Assembly (NCBI RefSeq): GCF_014635305.1
Contig: NZ_BMCS01000003.1
Coordinates: 496,001-560,000 of the forward strand
Direction of reading: 5' to 3'
DNA: 64,000 nt
Source: Williamsia phyllosphaerae
Lineage (GTDB): Bacteria > Actinomycetota > Actinomycetes > Mycobacteriales > Mycobacteriaceae
Position 1 is the stretch's first letter. Every line of letters starts with the position of its first letter. The notes below the pieces were generated by a model. It saw nothing but the letters and a program-made list of their open reading frames with translations, searched no databases and had not been told where the DNA came from. A program made the translations under genes and the position numbers. Positions 1 through 11,082 of the stretch are shown piece by piece.

Positions 1-2
1 AG

Positions 3-1016
3 GCGACCGCGAGCGGTACCGCCGACGTCACGGTCGAGGGTGTCTCCGACGGCGTGACCGTCGAGACCGTCGGCCGTGACGACACGCGGCTCGGCGACGG
101 CGGCGTCCCGTTCGACCGGATCGCCGCGCAGGCGTTCTCCTCGTTCACCGAGGCGACCGTGATCACCGTCGCCCGCGAGGTGGAGGTGGCCGATCCGGTC
201 ACCGTCACCATCACGGGTCCCGGTGAGGGCCAGGTCGCCTTCGGCCACACCCAGATCCGAGTCGAGAGGTTCGGCCGGGCCGTGGTCGTCATCGATCAGG
301 CAGGCAGCGGGACCTACGCCGAGAACATCGAGTTCGTGGTCGCCGACGGCGCGCACCTGACCGTCGTCAACCTGCACGACTGGGCCGACGACACCGTGCA
401 CGTCGCCGCGCACCACGTCCGGCTCGGACGCGACGCGACCATCCGGCACTTCGCGGTCAGCCTCGGCGGCGACCTCATCCGTCTGTCCCCGCTGGTGCAC
501 TACGACGGTCCGGGCGGCGACGCCGAGATGTGGGGCCTGTACTTCGCCGACGCCGGACAGCATCTCGAGCAGCGTCTGCTGGTGGACCACTCGCAGCCCA
601 ACTGCAAGTCCAACGTCGTCTACAAGGGCGCGCTGCAGGGTGACGCGAGCAACCGTGCCCGCGAGGCACACACGGTGTGGGTCGGCGACGTGCTGATCCG
701 CGCGGAGGCCGAGGGCACCGAGACGTTCGAGGTCAACCGGAACCTGCTGCTCACCGACGGCGCGCGCGCCGACTCGGTGCCGAACCTGGAGATCGAGACC
801 GGCGAGATCGTCGGTGCCGGCCATGCCAGCGCGACAGGACGTTTCGACGACGAGCAGCTGTTCTACCTGCAGGCTCGGGGCATCCCCGAGGATCAGGCAC
901 GACGACTGGTGGTGCGTGGCTTCTTCGGCGAGGTCATCGCCAAGATCGGCGTGCCCGAGATCCGCGAACGACTCGAGGCGGCCGTCGAGGCCGAACTCCA
1001 GATCGCCGGTGCCTGA
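3..1016 (+). CDS. sufD: Fe-S cluster assembly protein SufD (5' end outside window)
   Basis: SufD is a scaffold subunit of the SufBCD complex, which builds iron-sulfur clusters in the cytoplasm. The frame is open to the left edge, so the start lies upstream; the first in-window GTG (54) is probably internal because SufD is usually about 380-400 residues and only about 337 are visible. The visible part is the beta-helix core and the C-terminal helical domain. Its C-terminal half has the family's conserved run with the SQPNCKSNVVYKG segment and a C-terminal DDEQLFYLQARG stretch. sufC follows after 72 nt on the same strand, matching the order Rv1462-Rv1463. sufB would be expected just off the left edge. 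Assignment is firm; only the start is unknown. Confidence 0.95.
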   Translation, partial: ATASGTADVTVEGVSDGVTVETVGRDDTRLGDGGVPFDRIAAQAFSSFTEATVITVAREVEVADPVTVTITGPGEGQVAFGHTQIRVERFGRAVVVIDQAGSGTYAENIEFVVADGAHLTVVNLHDWADDTVHVAAHHVRLGRDATIRHFAVSLGGDLIRLSPLVHYDGPGGDAEMWGLYFADAGQHLEQRLLVDHSQPNCKSNVVYKGALQGDASNRAREAHTVWVGDVLIRAEAEGTETFEVNRNLLLTDGARADSVPNLEIETGEIVGAGHASATGRFDDEQLFYLQARGIPEDQARRLVVRGFFGEVIAKIGVPEIRERLEAAVEAELQIAGA

Positions 1017-1088
1017 GATGCATCGGGCCTGACGGGTTCCGCGCCCGCACACACTTCGTACGACTACGACCAAGAGGACTGAAATACC

Positions 1089-3671
<2,583 letters not shown>

Positions 3672-3672
3672 C

Positions 3673-4029
3673 ATGAGTGAGACAACAACACCGACCGGCG
3701 AGGTCACGACCTCCCTGCCGAGCCTCGACGACGTCGAGGAGGCCATGCGCGACGTGGTCGACCCCGAGCTGGGCATCAATGTCGTCGACCTCGGCCTGAT
3801 CTACGGCATCGATGTCGACGCCGAGGCCGTGGCGAAGATCGACATGACCCTGACCTCGGCGGCCTGCCCGCTGACCGACGTCATCGAGGACCAGTCGCGT
3901 GCCGCGGTCGTCGGGAGCGGGCTGTGCACCGAACTGGTGATCAACTGGGTCTGGCTGCCGCCGTGGGGGCCGGACAAGATCACCGACGACGGACGCGAAC
4001 AGCTCCGCGCGCTGGGCTTCACCGTCTGA
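3673..4029 (+). CDS. sufT: SufT-like metal-sulfur cluster assembly factor (DUF59/MIP18)
   Basis: This is a small (118-residue) DUF59/MIP18 family protein, the last gene of the SUF operon. The family helps maturation of Fe-S proteins; its exact biochemical role is still open. The hallmark motif DPELGINVVDLGLIY lies at about residues 30-44, and the reactive-cysteine segment TSAACPLTDVIEDQ follows at about 61-74. The start ATG at 3673 is 1 nt after the sufU stop and has an AAAGGA site 6 nt upstream, so translation is probably coupled. It matches Rv1466 in position and length. Confidence 0.92.
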   Translation: MSETTTPTGEVTTSLPSLDDVEEAMRDVVDPELGINVVDLGLIYGIDVDAEAVAKIDMTLTSAACPLTDVIEDQSRAAVVGSGLCTELVINWVWLPPWGPDKITDDGREQLRALGFTV

Positions 4030-4045
4030 ACCTCGTCGATCGGCG

Positions 4046-4549
4046 ATGGATCCACACACCGGCCCCGAGCGGCCGGTCCATTCTGACGAGGTGTCGGAGC
4101 CTGATGCGGCGCCGGATCTCGACAGCAGGCGTGCGCGCCGCCGTCGACGCTGGCAGCAGCCGCCGGTGCCGGAAACCCGCGTCGACCGACTGATCCGGGA
4201 GGCTCGCGAGCGCGGCGATTTCGACGACCTGCCCGGCCTCGGCCAACCGCTCGATCTGCGCGGTCTCGACGACCCCGAGTGGTGGGCCAAGAAGAAGATC
4301 CGCGACGAGGGGCTCGACTCGTCGGCGTTGCTGCCGGCCACGTTGCAGTTGCGACGCGAACGACAGGAGTACCCGGAGTCGCTGCGCGACATACGCAGTG
4401 AGGAGTCGGTCCGCCGAATTCTCGTCGATTTCAACCGCCGGGTGAAGCGGGAACGGCTGGCGCCGTCCCTCGGTCCGGCCTCGCGCATCGTCGTGCCCAC
4501 CATCGACATCGAAGACATGGTCGAGCGTTGGCGGGCACTACCGCGTTAG
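4046..4549 (+). CDS. DUF1992 (DnaJC28-like) domain protein
   Basis: This 167-residue soluble protein carries the DUF1992 domain, also called the DnaJ homologue subfamily C member 28 conserved domain, at about residues 43-110. The recognisable part begins with the IREARERGDFDDLPGLGQPL motif. There is no J domain and no known reaction for the bacterial family. The N-terminal 40 residues are charged and arginine-rich and look disordered. It starts 16 nt after the SUF operon and may be read from it, but it is not part of the conserved suf gene set. Function unknown. Confidence 0.8.
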   Translation: MDPHTGPERPVHSDEVSEPDAAPDLDSRRARRRRRWQQPPVPETRVDRLIREARERGDFDDLPGLGQPLDLRGLDDPEWWAKKKIRDEGLDSSALLPATLQLRRERQEYPESLRDIRSEESVRRILVDFNRRVKRERLAPSLGPASRIVVPTIDIEDMVERWRALPR

Positions 4550-4587
4550 ACCCTGCAGCAGCCCGTCCCATCCTGGCGCGATATCAG

Positions 4588-4621
4588 TTGTAGAGACTAC
4601 AATGGTTGTTATGACTACAAC
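4588..4621. promoter_or_regulatory. Two palindromic sites, probable MarR operator of the SDR-MarR pair
   Basis: A perfect inverted repeat TTGTAG-aga-CTACAA lies at 4588-4602. A second, looser one, GTTGT-n7-ACAAC, lies at 4605-4621. The first ends on the A of the ATG at 4602 and the second sits over the next ATG at 4611. TTGTAG/CTACAA half-sites are typical of MarR-family operators, and a MarR gene is the second gene of this two-gene unit. Autorepression by steric block of transcription or initiation is inferred. Confidence 0.7.
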
Positions 4622-5339
4622 TGTTGAACGCGAAGACGCATTCGAACGATCCCTCGACCGTGTCCTGCTGATCGGGGCCTCGCGCGGTCTCGGCCTCGCC
4701 CTGGCCGACGAATGGTCCGGACTCGGCAGACAGGTGGTGGCCACCGTGCGCGGTTCTTCTCGGACGCCGCTGCACGACCTCGCCGACCACGATGGCCGGG
4801 AGATCGAGATCGAGACCGTCGACATCACCGAGCCCGACCAGATCGCCGCACTCCGCGAGCGGTTGGACGGCCGCACCTTCGACCTGTTGTTCGTCAACGC
4901 GGGCGTGACCAACGAACCCGAGGGGACAGTCGCCGAGACCAGCGACGAGGAGTTCACCCGGGTGATGATCACCAACGCGCTGAGCCCGTTGCGCGTCATC
5001 GAGGCGCTGGCGGATCTCGTGGAACCCGATGGCACCATCGGGGTGATGTCGTCGGGGCAGGGGAGTGTCGCCAACAATGTGAACGGCGGCCACGAGGTGT
5101 ACCGCGGGAGCAAGGCAGCACTGAACACGTACGTGCGGAGCTACGCAGCGCGGCATGCAGGCGGCCGACGCTCGCTGGTGCTGATGGCGCCGGGGTGGGT
5201 GCAGACCGATCTCGGTGGCAGCGAGGCACGTCTGACCGTCGACGACTCCATCCCGAACGTCGTCACGACGCTGGACTCCCTCTCCGGATCCACCGATCTG
5301 CGATACGTCGACTACCTCGGACGTACGGTGCCCTGGTGA
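4602..5339 (+). CDS. SDR-family NAD(P)-dependent oxidoreductase
   Basis: This is a classical short-chain dehydrogenase of 245 residues (242 if translation begins at the ATG at 4611). The nucleotide-binding motif GASRGLG is at residues 25-31, an NAG motif follows at about residue 104, and the catalytic YxxxK is present as YRGSK. The substrate cannot be told from the sequence. No clear ribosome site precedes either ATG, and an operator palindrome overlaps the first, so 4611 is a real alternative. Its stop codon overlaps the GTG of a MarR regulator, forming a two-gene operon. Such pairs usually respond to a small hydrophobic or electrophilic compound. Confidence 0.85.
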   Translation: MVVMTTTVEREDAFERSLDRVLLIGASRGLGLALADEWSGLGRQVVATVRGSSRTPLHDLADHDGREIEIETVDITEPDQIAALRERLDGRTFDLLFVNAGVTNEPEGTVAETSDEEFTRVMITNALSPLRVIEALADLVEPDGTIGVMSSGQGSVANNVNGGHEVYRGSKAALNTYVRSYAARHAGGRRSLVLMAPGWVQTDLGGSEARLTVDDSIPNVVTTLDSLSGSTDLRYVDYLGRTVPW

Positions 5340-5776
5340 GCGACCCCACCCGCCAGGATCACGGTGCCTGGGAACGGATGTACCGCTACGTCGAGGCGCA
5401 GAACCGCCGGGGCGAACTCGCCGACGCCCTCGGGTTCCGCCTCGGTGGTGGGCGGGGCAAGGTCCTGTTCCAGCTGCGCGATCGACCGATGACGTTGCGC
5501 GAACTCGCCGAGGCCAACAACGTCGACGCACCGTACGCGACGCTGATCGTCGACAAACTAGAAGCGCATGGACTCGTCGAGCGTCGCCCGCACCCCGACG
5601 ACAGACGCCGCAAGCTGGTCACACTCACCTCAGAGGGTCACGACGCCATCGCGACGGCCGACGCCATCCTCCTGCGGCCGCCGCCGTCGGTGTCCGCGCT
5701 CACCGACGACGAACTCCGGACGCTGGCCGAACTCCTGGGCCGCATGCTCGACGCGGACGACACCGCCGGAGGCTGA
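5336..5776 (+). CDS. MarR-family transcriptional regulator
   Basis: This is a 146-residue winged-helix regulator. The recognition-helix region (DAPYATLIVDKLEAHGLVER) and the wing (RRPHPDDRRRKLVTLTSEG) are at about residues 69-105 and are typical of MarR proteins. The GTG at 5336 overlaps the stop of the upstream SDR gene (GTGA), so the two are translationally coupled. The palindromes at 4588-4621 in front of the SDR gene are the likely binding sites, giving autoregulation. The ligand is unknown. The gene converges on the lycopene cyclase gene with only 3 nt between stop codons. Confidence 0.88.
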   Translation: MSDPTRQDHGAWERMYRYVEAQNRRGELADALGFRLGGGRGKVLFQLRDRPMTLRELAEANNVDAPYATLIVDKLEAHGLVERRPHPDDRRRKLVTLTSEGHDAIATADAILLRPPPSVSALTDDELRTLAELLGRMLDADDTAGG

Positions 5777-5779
5777 CGG

Positions 5780-6925
5780 TCACCAGCGGGTCGGCGCCGC
5801 CGCTCCGCGAGCCACCGCGATCCCGACCCCCGGGTCGGCGACCCGCATCATCGTGAGCATCGCCGCCATCACCCCGCGTGGATCATCTCGGCCCGAGAGG
5901 TAGGCGCGCTGACGGTCGGGCGGCAGGGTGAAGAAGGCGTCGAAGAACTCGACGGTCGTCTCGGCGTCGAGGCCCAGCAGCGCGTTGAGTCCTCGCCGAC
6001 GCAGGGTGTGCACGAGTCGCGCTCGTGCCGTCCACAGGGCCGAACCGGGATCGCCGTTGCGCTCGATCGCCGCGACTACGTCGTCGGCGCACCGCATCGA
6101 GGTGGCGACGCTGTAGCCGGTCGCCGGGTGCATGAGACCGCCGGCCGCGCCGAACGTCGTGGGGCGCGACGTCCACGGACGTCCGCCACCCCCGGTCACC
6201 GCGAAATGGACCCGCTCGATGTCGTCGCCGTCGACGTCGATCGCATGACCGAGACGATTCATCCTGGTGCGCAGGCGTTCTCGTAGCGTGCCGACCGACA
6301 GTGCCGGGTGCCCGACCAGGCAGGTCTCCTCGACGAGTACGCGATCGGGCGACACCGGGACCGTGTACAGAAAGCTCGGGACGCGTGGTTGCCGGTCGGA
6401 GCCGTCGAACGTTCGCCAGTCCATCAGGACGGCCGGGTCGTCACCCAGGATCGGGGTGGCTGATTCGGCGGGGACGAACACGCCGTACGCGGTCTGCGCC
6501 GGACCGGTCGTCGAGATCGACCCGCGTGCGTCGACGACGACCTGTGCGTGCACGGTGGTGCCGGTGCTCACCGACACCGACCGCGCGTCAGCGGTCATGG
6601 CCGTCCCGCCGACCACGCGGACCCCGTCCAGATTCAGGCTGCGCTGCAGGGTCGGGGTGTCGAGCACCGTGTAGCCACGGCGCAGGGTGTGCTGCCCGGG
6701 GGAGTACACCGCCACCGAATCGACCTGGTGCGCGATGGCGGTCGCGTCGACCCACGACGGGAGTTCGTCGGTCCAGGTGGCGTAGGTCGAGCGCCACACC
6801 CGATCGGGGTCGCGGTCGACGAGCACGACGTCGATGCCGGCCACCGCGGCTCGGTGGGCCAGCGACCGCCCGGCCGGTCCCGCTCCGACGACGGCCAGGG
6901 TGCACCGGAGGTCGGTGTCGACCAC
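5780..6925 (-). CDS. Lycopene cyclase-family FAD-dependent protein
   Basis: This belongs to the FAD-dependent lycopene beta/epsilon-cyclase family, which closes the ends of lycopene in carotenoid synthesis. The dinucleotide-binding motif GAGPAG is at residues 14-19, followed by an acidic beta-strand end (VLVDRDP). A second FAD-contact segment, GAAGGLMHPATGYS, matches the conserved G-x-x-H-P-x-T-G-Y cyclase motif. From the GTG at 6925 it has 381 residues, a normal length; a longer frame upstream would overlap the preceding SDR gene. It begins 7 nt after that SDR gene's stop on the same strand, so the two are probably co-transcribed. No other carotenoid gene (crtE, crtB, crtI) is in the window. 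Confidence 0.82.
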   Translation of the reverse strand: MVDTDLRCTLAVVGAGPAGRSLAHRAAVAGIDVVLVDRDPDRVWRSTYATWTDELPSWVDATAIAHQVDSVAVYSPGQHTLRRGYTVLDTPTLQRSLNLDGVRVVGGTAMTADARSVSVSTGTTVHAQVVVDARGSISTTGPAQTAYGVFVPAESATPILGDDPAVLMDWRTFDGSDRQPRVPSFLYTVPVSPDRVLVEETCLVGHPALSVGTLRERLRTRMNRLGHAIDVDGDDIERVHFAVTGGGGRPWTSRPTTFGAAGGLMHPATGYSVATSMRCADDVVAAIERNGDPGSALWTARARLVHTLRRRGLNALLGLDAETTVEFFDAFFTLPPDRQRAYLSGRDDPRGVMAAMLTMMRVADPGVGIAVARGAAAPTRW

Positions 6926-6932
6926 GGTGGTC

Positions 6933-7727
6933 CTAGCTGCCGGCGGCGAGCATGCCGCCGTCGATTCGGATCGTCTCGCCGGTGATCCAGCTGGACTCGT
7001 CACCGGCGAGGAAGGCCACCACCTGCGCGACATCGGTCGGCACGCCCACCCGCTTGAGCGGATAGCGCGACGCCACGACGTCCTCGCCGGCGGTGAGCAG
7101 TCCCTCGGCGAACTGTGTCTTCACCACGGCGGGGGCGACCGCGTTCACCCGGATGCCGGGCCCGAGCTCGGCCGCGAGCTCCTCGGTCAACCGGATCAGC
7201 GCGGCCTTCGACGCACCGTAGGCGGCGATGACCCCGGTGGACGACAGTCCGGCCACGCTGGCGATGTTGACGACGGTCCCGCCGTGGGACCCCATGCCGG
7301 CGCGATGGCACTCCTGGATGAACCCGAGTGCGGCGACGACGTTGACGTCGAAGATCTTGCGGACGGCATCGAGGTCGGCCGACATCAGCGGCCCGAAGAT
7401 CGGATTGATCCCGGTGTTGTTGACGAGGATGTCGACGGTGCCGGTCGACGCGGCCGCGGTGGCGACCGCGCGGGCGCGGTCCTCGGGCGATCCCGCGTTG
7501 CCGGGTTCGGCCGCGACGACGGCACCCGGGACGGCAGCTCGGATGGACTCCGCGGCCTGCTCCAACGGCTCCGGTTTGCGCGCGGTGATGGTGACGGCCG
7601 CACCGCGACGGGCGAGCTCGGTGGCGATCGACAGGCCGATGCCCCGGCTCGCGCCGGTCACCAGGGCCGAGCGTCCGGCGAGCGATCGGAGGTCGGATCC
7701 GGCGGGTGCGTCTGTTGGTTCGGTCAC
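6933..7727 (-). CDS. SDR-family oxidoreductase (FabG-like)
   Basis: This is a classical SDR of 264 residues with the TGASRGIG cofactor motif near residue 25, the NNTG motif and the catalytic YGASK. The C-terminal IRIDGG motif is like that of 3-oxoacyl-ACP reductases, but this is not the mabA gene, which lies elsewhere in the window. I chose GTG 7727 because a TACGGT box lies 7 nt upstream, giving a leaderless start; the GTG at 7736 would fall inside that box. It is divergent from the ABC-F gene. The substrate is unknown. Confidence 0.85.
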   Translation of the reverse strand: MTEPTDAPAGSDLRSLAGRSALVTGASRGIGLSIATELARRGAAVTITARKPEPLEQAAESIRAAVPGAVVAAEPGNAGSPEDRARAVATAAASTGTVDILVNNTGINPIFGPLMSADLDAVRKIFDVNVVAALGFIQECHRAGMGSHGGTVVNIASVAGLSSTGVIAAYGASKAALIRLTEELAAELGPGIRVNAVAPAVVKTQFAEGLLTAGEDVVASRYPLKRVGVPTDVAQVVAFLAGDESSWITGETIRIDGGMLAAGS

Positions 7728-7740
7728 ATCCTGCACCGTA
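7728..7740 (-). promoter_or_regulatory. Leaderless promoter of the 6933-7727 SDR gene
   Basis: On the minus strand a TACGGT -10 box (7735-7740) is separated by 7 nt from the GTG at 7727, the spacing expected if transcription begins at the start codon itself. Confidence 0.55.
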
Positions 7741-7799
7741 ACGAAGCACCTCCGGCGCCCGCCGCGCGGTCATGGCGAAAAGCAATGGTCATGAGCGCG

Positions 7800-7813
7800 T
7801 AAACTCAAGCGTC
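7800..7813 (+). promoter_or_regulatory. Leaderless promoter of the ABC-F gene
   Basis: A TAAACT -10 box (7800-7805) ends 8 nt before the GTG at 7814, which suits a leaderless mRNA. No Shine-Dalgarno sequence is present. Confidence 0.55.
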
Positions 7814-9445
7814 GTGATCACGGCAACCGACCTCGAGGTGCGCGCAGGCGTCCGCACCCTTCTCAATGTTCCGGGGCCGGGTATCCGCATTCAGCCCGGC
7901 GACCGGATCGGACTGGTCGGCCGTAACGGTGCCGGCAAGACGACCACCCTGCGCATCCTGGCCGGTGAGGGCGAGCCGTACGCCGGCTCCGTCAGCACCA
8001 TCGGCGAGGTCGGGTACCTCCCGCAGGACCCCAAAGAGGGCGATCTGAACGTCCTCGCCAAGGACCGGGTGCTCTCCGCGCGAGGTCTCGACACCCTGCT
8101 GCGCGACCTGGAGAAGCAGCAGGCGCTGATGGCCGAGGTCGCCGATCCGGTGGCCCAGGACAAGGCGGTCCGCCGCTACGGAGAACTGGAGGACCGTTTC
8201 TCCTCGCTCGGCGGGTACGTCGCCGAGTCCGAGGCCGCCCGCATCTGCAACAGCCTGAGCCTGCCCGACCGTGTTCTCGAGCAACCACTCAAGACGCTCT
8301 CGGGCGGTCAGCGCCGTCGCATCGAGCTGGCCCGGATCCTGTTCGCCGCGGCCGACGGCAGCGGCGGCAAGTCCAACACCACCCTGTTGCTCGACGAACC
8401 CACCAACCACCTCGACGCCGACTCCATCGGCTGGCTGCGCGCGTTCCTGCACAACCACGACGGCGGCCTCGTCGTGATCAGCCACGACGTGGATCTGCTG
8501 GCCGACGTCGTCAACCGCGTCTGGTTCCTCGACGCCGTCCGCAGCGAGGTCGACGTCTACAACATGACGTGGAAGAAGTACCTCGACGCCCGCGCCAGCG
8601 ACGAGCAGCGCCGCAAACGGGAACGCGCCAACGCCGAGAAGAAGGCGGGTGCGCTGCGCGTGCAGGCCGCGAAGATGGGCGCCAAGGCCACCAAGGCCGT
8701 CGCAGCGCAGAACATGCTCAAACGGGCCGATCGGATGCTGGACGAACTCGACGCCGAGCGGGTCTCCGACAAGACCGCCAAGATCCGTTTCCCCGAGCCC
8801 GCATCGTGTGGCAAGACGCCGTTGATGGCGTCCAACCTCACCAAGATGTACGGCTCGCTGGAGATCTTCACCGGCGTCGACCTCGCCATCGACAAGGGCA
8901 GTCGGGTGGTGATCCTCGGGCTCAACGGCGCGGGTAAGACCACGCTGCTGCGCCTGCTCGCCGGTGTGGAGAAGCCCGACACCGGAACCCTCGAACCCGG
9001 GTTCGGGCTGAAGGTGGGGTACTTCGCGCAGGAACACGACACCCTCGACGACCGCGCCTCGGTGTGGGAGAACATCCGCCACGCCGCACCCGATGCGGGC
9101 GAGCAGGACCTCCGCGGTCTCCTGGGTGCGTTCATGTTCACCGGGCCGCAACTCGAGCAGCCGGCCGGGACGCTGTCCGGCGGTGAGAAGACCCGCCTCG
9201 CATTGGCCGGTCTGGTGTCGTCGGCGGCGAACGTCCTGCTGCTCGACGAGCCGACCAACAACCTGGACCCCATCTCCCGCGAGCAGGTGCTCGACGCGCT
9301 GCGCACCTACTCCGGTGCCGTCGTGCTGGTCACGCACGATCCGGGTGCCGCCGCCGCGTTGGAGCCCGAGCGGGTCATCCTCCTGCCCGACGGTACCGAG
9401 GACCACTGGAGCGACGAGTATCAGGAGCTCATCGAGCTCGCCTGA
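7814..9445 (+). CDS. ABC-F family ATPase (Rv1473-like)
   Basis: This is a twin-ATPase ABC-F protein of 543 residues, equal in length and order to Rv1473. ABC-F proteins have no membrane domain and act on the ribosome, either as translation factors or as target-protection antibiotic-resistance proteins. The first ATPase has GRNGAGKTT and LSGGQRRRIELA, the second GLNGAGKTT and LSGGEKTRLALA; the two are joined by a charged linker (about residues 240-310). The upstream in-frame ATG at 7772 is ignored because the TAAACT box lies between it and the GTG. Its stop directly abuts the stop of the convergent acyl-CoA ligase gene. Whether it gives resistance cannot be read from the sequence. Confidence 0.9.
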   Translation: MITATDLEVRAGVRTLLNVPGPGIRIQPGDRIGLVGRNGAGKTTTLRILAGEGEPYAGSVSTIGEVGYLPQDPKEGDLNVLAKDRVLSARGLDTLLRDLEKQQALMAEVADPVAQDKAVRRYGELEDRFSSLGGYVAESEAARICNSLSLPDRVLEQPLKTLSGGQRRRIELARILFAAADGSGGKSNTTLLLDEPTNHLDADSIGWLRAFLHNHDGGLVVISHDVDLLADVVNRVWFLDAVRSEVDVYNMTWKKYLDARASDEQRRKRERANAEKKAGALRVQAAKMGAKATKAVAAQNMLKRADRMLDELDAERVSDKTAKIRFPEPASCGKTPLMASNLTKMYGSLEIFTGVDLAIDKGSRVVILGLNGAGKTTLLRLLAGVEKPDTGTLEPGFGLKVGYFAQEHDTLDDRASVWENIRHAAPDAGEQDLRGLLGAFMFTGPQLEQPAGTLSGGEKTRLALAGLVSSAANVLLLDEPTNNLDPISREQVLDALRTYSGAVVLVTHDPGAAAALEPERVILLPDGTEDHWSDEYQELIELA

Positions 9446-11002
9446 TCACCGATACTGCTTCTGCAGTTGACCTTTCACCAGCTTGCCGGTGGCGGTCCGG
9501 GGTAGTTCGTCGACGAAGTCGACGGTGCACGGAACCTTGTAGGCGGCGAGCGCCTCGCGGGTGAACGCGATGAGTTCGGCGGCGAGTTCCTCGGACGCCG
9601 AGGCGCCGGCCTCGAGCTGCACGCAGGCCTTGACCTCCTCGCCCAGTTCGTCGTTCGGCACCCCGATCACCGCGACGTCGAACACGGCGGGGTGACCGAT
9701 CAGGATGTTCTCGGCCTCCTGCGGGTAGATGTTCACGCCACCGGAGATGATCATGAAGGCCTTGCGGTCGGTCAGGTAGAGGAAGCCGTCGTCGTCGACG
9801 TGCCCGATGTCGCCGGTGGTGGCCCATAGGGGATGGTCGGGATGCTGTGCGGCACGGGTCTTCTCAGGGTCGTTGTGATAAGAGAAGGTCTGCGCCTCAC
9901 GCTCGAAGAACACGGTCCCGGTCTCGCCGGTGGCCAACTCGGTCCCGTCGTCGTCGCAGACGTGGATGACCCCGAGCAGCGGCTTGCCGACCGACCCCGG
10001 ATGCGCGAGAGCCTCCTCGCTGTTGATGAAGGTGGCCCCGACCGCCTCGGTCGACGAGTAGTACTCCTGGATGACCGGACCCCACCACTCGATCATCGCG
10101 CGTTTGACGTGCACCGGACACGGTGCTGCGGCGTGGATGGCGACCTTCATCGACGAGACGTCGTAGGAGTCGCGGGTCTGCGCGGGGAGCTTGAGCATGC
10201 GGATGAACATGGTGGGCACCCACTGGCTGTGCGTGGCCCCGTACTTCTCGATCAGTCGCAACGCCTCCTCCGCGTCGAACCGGTCCATCATCACCACGGT
10301 TCCGCCCACCGACTGGGTCATGCCGCAATACCTCAGCGGCGCAGCGTGATACAGCGGGGCGGGCGAGAGGTAGACGGTGTTCTCGTCGAACCCGTACATG
10401 GGCGCGAAGATCGCCGTGTAGACGTCCGGGATCTCGTCGACCTGCCCCTCGGGCAGAGCCGGTTTGATCCCCTTGGGGCGTCCGGTCGTCCCCGACGAGT
10501 AGAGCATGTCGTGCCCGCGTGGTTGGGTCGCCGGACGTAGCGGTGACGCCTCGGCGAGGGCCGCGTCGTAGGAGTCGAACCCGCCGATGCCCGCGCCCCA
10601 GGCGAAGCGACGTTCGATGGTCGGGACCTCATCGCTGGCCGAGACCGCATCGGCGGAGGCGGTGCTGGCGAACAGGACGCGCGCACCACAATCACCGAGG
10701 ATGAAGTTCGTCTCCGCAGCGGTCAGATGATAGTTGACCGGTGTGATGTACAACCCCGAACGCAGTGCGGCCCAGTAGACCTCGAACATCCGGAGGTCGT
10801 TGGTCGACACGAGTGCGATGCAGTCGCCTCGGCGTAATCCCAGTTCGTGCAGCAGATTCGCCAGGCGGGTCGATCGCTCGTCGAGTTCGCGGTAGGTGAG
10901 TTGCTCACCGGTGGCGGGCGAGATCGCGGCCGGCTTGTCGGGCGTCGTCGCCGCGAACACTCCTGGGAACATGTGTGTGGCCGAACCTTCCGCTGACGTC
11001 AT
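9446..11002 (-). CDS. Acyl-CoA synthetase (FadD-like, AMP-forming)
   Basis: This is an ANL-superfamily ligase of 518 residues that would activate a carboxylic acid as acyl-AMP and then acyl-CoA. It carries the A3 motif YSSGTTGRPKG, an A5 motif YYSSTEA, the A7 motif TGDIGHVDDDG and the A8 segment DRKAFMIISGG. The terminal catalytic lysine is in PRTATGKLVKGQL. The fold and order of motifs are those of long-chain fatty acid or aromatic acid CoA ligases; the substrate cannot be assigned. A TAGCAT box 14 nt upstream of the ATG could be its promoter. It is followed on the same strand, beyond its stop, by the convergent ABC-F gene. Confidence 0.85.
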   Translation of the reverse strand: MTSAEGSATHMFPGVFAATTPDKPAAISPATGEQLTYRELDERSTRLANLLHELGLRRGDCIALVSTNDLRMFEVYWAALRSGLYITPVNYHLTAAETNFILGDCGARVLFASTASADAVSASDEVPTIERRFAWGAGIGGFDSYDAALAEASPLRPATQPRGHDMLYSSGTTGRPKGIKPALPEGQVDEIPDVYTAIFAPMYGFDENTVYLSPAPLYHAAPLRYCGMTQSVGGTVVMMDRFDAEEALRLIEKYGATHSQWVPTMFIRMLKLPAQTRDSYDVSSMKVAIHAAAPCPVHVKRAMIEWWGPVIQEYYSSTEAVGATFINSEEALAHPGSVGKPLLGVIHVCDDDGTELATGETGTVFFEREAQTFSYHNDPEKTRAAQHPDHPLWATTGDIGHVDDDGFLYLTDRKAFMIISGGVNIYPQEAENILIGHPAVFDVAVIGVPNDELGEEVKACVQLEAGASASEELAAELIAFTREALAAYKVPCTVDFVDELPRTATGKLVKGQLQKQYR

Positions 11003-11082
11003 CGCGTGTGGGTCCGATGCTATCGATCGAGAACGATCCCGGAGGGCGAATAACTCAACTTACGGCGGCGGCCGGGAAGTCG

